Part shown: positions 21,152 to 22,350 of the stretch, one piece after another
How the letters are laid out: every line of letters starts with the position of its first letter
How positions within the stretch are numbered: the stretch's first letter is position 1
NCBI GenBank assembly: GCA_040756085.1
Contig: JBFMAE010000358.1
Span: 1-22,350 of the forward strand
Direction: 5' to 3'
DNA length: 22,350 nucleotides
From: JBFMAE01 sp040756085
GTDB lineage: Bacteria > Desulfobacterota > BSN033 > UBA1163
Program-made: the position numbers and the translations under genes
Notes under the pieces: generated by a model
What the model was told of the DNA's origin: nothing
Database searches by the model: none
What the model saw: the letters and a program-made list of their open reading frames with translations, nothing else

Positions 21152-22350
21152 ATAGGGCAATTCCGTATTTGAGGAGGACAGTTCAAGCCCTTTCCTTCCT
21201 TTTCCTTCTCTATCTGATCCTCCGAACCGCCTTCCCCCTTGAACTGAAGATACCTGTTGATCTCTATCTTCGACTCGACCCCTTCATCGGGATCATCACG
21301 ATTCTTACGAAGAAAGAGGTTATCCTGAGGATGCTCCCTGCCTTCGGGGTGCTCCTCTTCGTTTTCGTCTTTGGCAATTTTTTCTGTGGCTGGTTCTGCC
21401 CCATGGGCGCCACAATCGATTTCTTCGATCGGTTTCTCTTCCGGGAAAAGAAATGGGCGAGGGGATTGAGCGATCAACCGCTCAGGAGGCTTCGATACGG
21501 GGTCTTTATTTTCTCCATGATCACTGGCCTCATGGCCTGGCAGGTGATGTATCTTCTCGACCCCATCAGCCTGATCACCCGGACACTGATCATTTCCTTT
21601 TTCCCTCCCGCCATCTTCATCTACAACCACCTCCTGCCCTGGATCCAGAACTTCCTTCCCAGGAATCCTTTTATCGTATCGGCCATTCCCTTACCCCTGT
21701 TTAAAGTCAATCTCTTCATCTTCGTCTTTTTCATCATCATCCTTGCCCTAGGGGTCATCCGGAAGAGGTTCTGGTGCCGTTACCTCTGCCCTCTGGGGGC
21801 TCTCTTCTCGATCACTTCCCGTTTCCGGATGTTCAAGCGGTCAGTGACCGATGATTGTACGGAATGTATGAAGTGCGTGAAGGACTGCCCGGTGGGGGCA
21901 ATTCCCGAGAAAGACCCTCAGGGCTATCGGCAGCAGGACTGCTTCGCCTGCTTTAAATGCCTCGAATGCCCACCCCATGCCGTCTCATTCAACTTTGGTT
22001 TTCCAAGTTGGAAAACGGTGGATGGAGTGAACCTCTCGAGAAGATATGTTCTGGGATCCCTCGCCTTTGGTTTCTTCTCGGCATTGATGATCAAGACCAA
22101 TCCCCTCCAGACCGAGAGCGGGTTGAGGAATAACCGGCTCATTCGCCCTCCCGGTTCGCTACCGGAAGAAGAGTTTGTCAGTGTTTGCACAGGCTGTGGT
22201 GAGTGTCTGAAAGTTTGTCCCAATAATGCCCTTCAATCGACCCTATTAGAAGCAGGCCTGGCGGGTCTTTATACCCCCAGGCTCATTCCTCGCATCGGAT
22301 ACTGTGAGGAGTTTTGCAATTTTTGCGGGCGCATTTGTCCCACCGAAGCC
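21148..22350 (+). CDS. Membrane polyferredoxin, NapH-like with NapG/MauM-like C-terminus (partial, runs off the end)
   Basis: The frame starts at ATG 21148, overlapping the DUF362 stop as ATGA, and is open for 401 codons to the window end. Hydrophobic segments lie at about 12-30, 62-80, 117-136 and 186-205. Two NapH-type CxxxCP-G motifs occur at C80/C84 (FCGWFCPMG) and C210/C214 (WCRYLCPLG). A ferredoxin CxxCxxCxxxCP cluster (C237-C247) is followed by a tighter CxxCxxCxxCP set (C265-C274). Residues 297-315 then read SRRYVLGSLAFGFFSALMI, a twin-arginine-like motif plus hydrophobic helix. Two further cluster motifs follow (C347-C357; C386-C397). This suggests an electron-transfer protein spanning the inner membrane. 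The electron partners are not shown by the sequence. Confidence 0.88.
   Translation, partial: MNRAIPYLRRTVQALSFLFLLYLILRTAFPLELKIPVDLYLRLDPFIGIITILTKKEVILRMLPAFGVLLFVFVFGNFFCGWFCPMGATIDFFDRFLFREKKWARGLSDQPLRRLRYGVFIFSMITGLMAWQVMYLLDPISLITRTLIISFFPPAIFIYNHLLPWIQNFLPRNPFIVSAIPLPLFKVNLFIFVFFIIILALGVIRKRFWCRYLCPLGALFSITSRFRMFKRSVTDDCTECMKCVKDCPVGAIPEKDPQGYRQQDCFACFKCLECPPHAVSFNFGFPSWKTVDGVNLSRRYVLGSLAFGFFSALMIKTNPLQTESGLRNNRLIRPPGSLPEEEFVSVCTGCGECLKVCPNNALQSTLLEAGLAGLYTPRLIPRIGYCEEFCNFCGRICPTEA

Noticed and set aside
1..22350. CRISPR arrays, tRNA/rRNA genes, insertion sequences, prophage or defence genes
   Set aside because: No regularly spaced repeats, cloverleaf-like or rRNA sequence, transposase, integrase or recognisable defence protein was seen on either strand.

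Overview
The window is a chromosomal housekeeping region from a Gram-negative bacterium of about 50% GC that uses strong Shine-Dalgarno sites and several TTG starts. The informational operon, the Tol-Pal envelope genes, groESL and a Tat-DUF362/polyferredoxin pair suggest an anaerobic, Desulfobacterota-like (former Deltaproteobacteria) lineage. That placement is inferred from gene content and remembered protein similarity, not from a phylogeny.

Layout. Positions 67-11590 (+) hold one long transcription-translation operon: nusG, rplK, rplA, rplJ, rplL, rpoB, rpoC. All are intact. Positions 11667-16420 (-) converge on it and hold a LysR-type regulator, then a tolA-like gene, tolB, pal and cpoB in tight succession. 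tolQ and tolR are absent from this cluster. Positions 16699-18669 (-) hold groES-groL, with a clear terminator after groL and no CIRCE element upstream of groES. Positions 19072-22350 (+) hold a secreted seven-bladed propeller protein, a Tat-exported DUF362 protein, and a NapH/NapG-like membrane polyferredoxin that runs off the window end. The last two genes overlap by ATGA.

The strongest unusual signal is inside rpoB. Residues about 447-527 of the beta subunit (nt 4254-4496) are a copy of domain II of ribosomal protein L1. They align with the L1 encoded 2.7 kb upstream in the same operon (rplA nt 1268-1519) at about 39 identities in 83 positions by eye. The insert sits in frame between the conserved lobe segment and the conserved segment before the rifampicin region. 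It looks like an old intra-operon domain duplication into RNA polymerase.

Secondary signals are: a G-quadruplex-capable palindrome between rplJ and rplL; short intergenic palindromes built from 7-bp tandem units at the rpoB-rpoC and rpoC-cpoB junctions; a perfect 13-bp hairpin between pal and cpoB; a full-length anti-anti-Shine-Dalgarno match in the groES leader; and an internal twin-arginine motif in the polyferredoxin, suggesting a NapH-NapG fusion.
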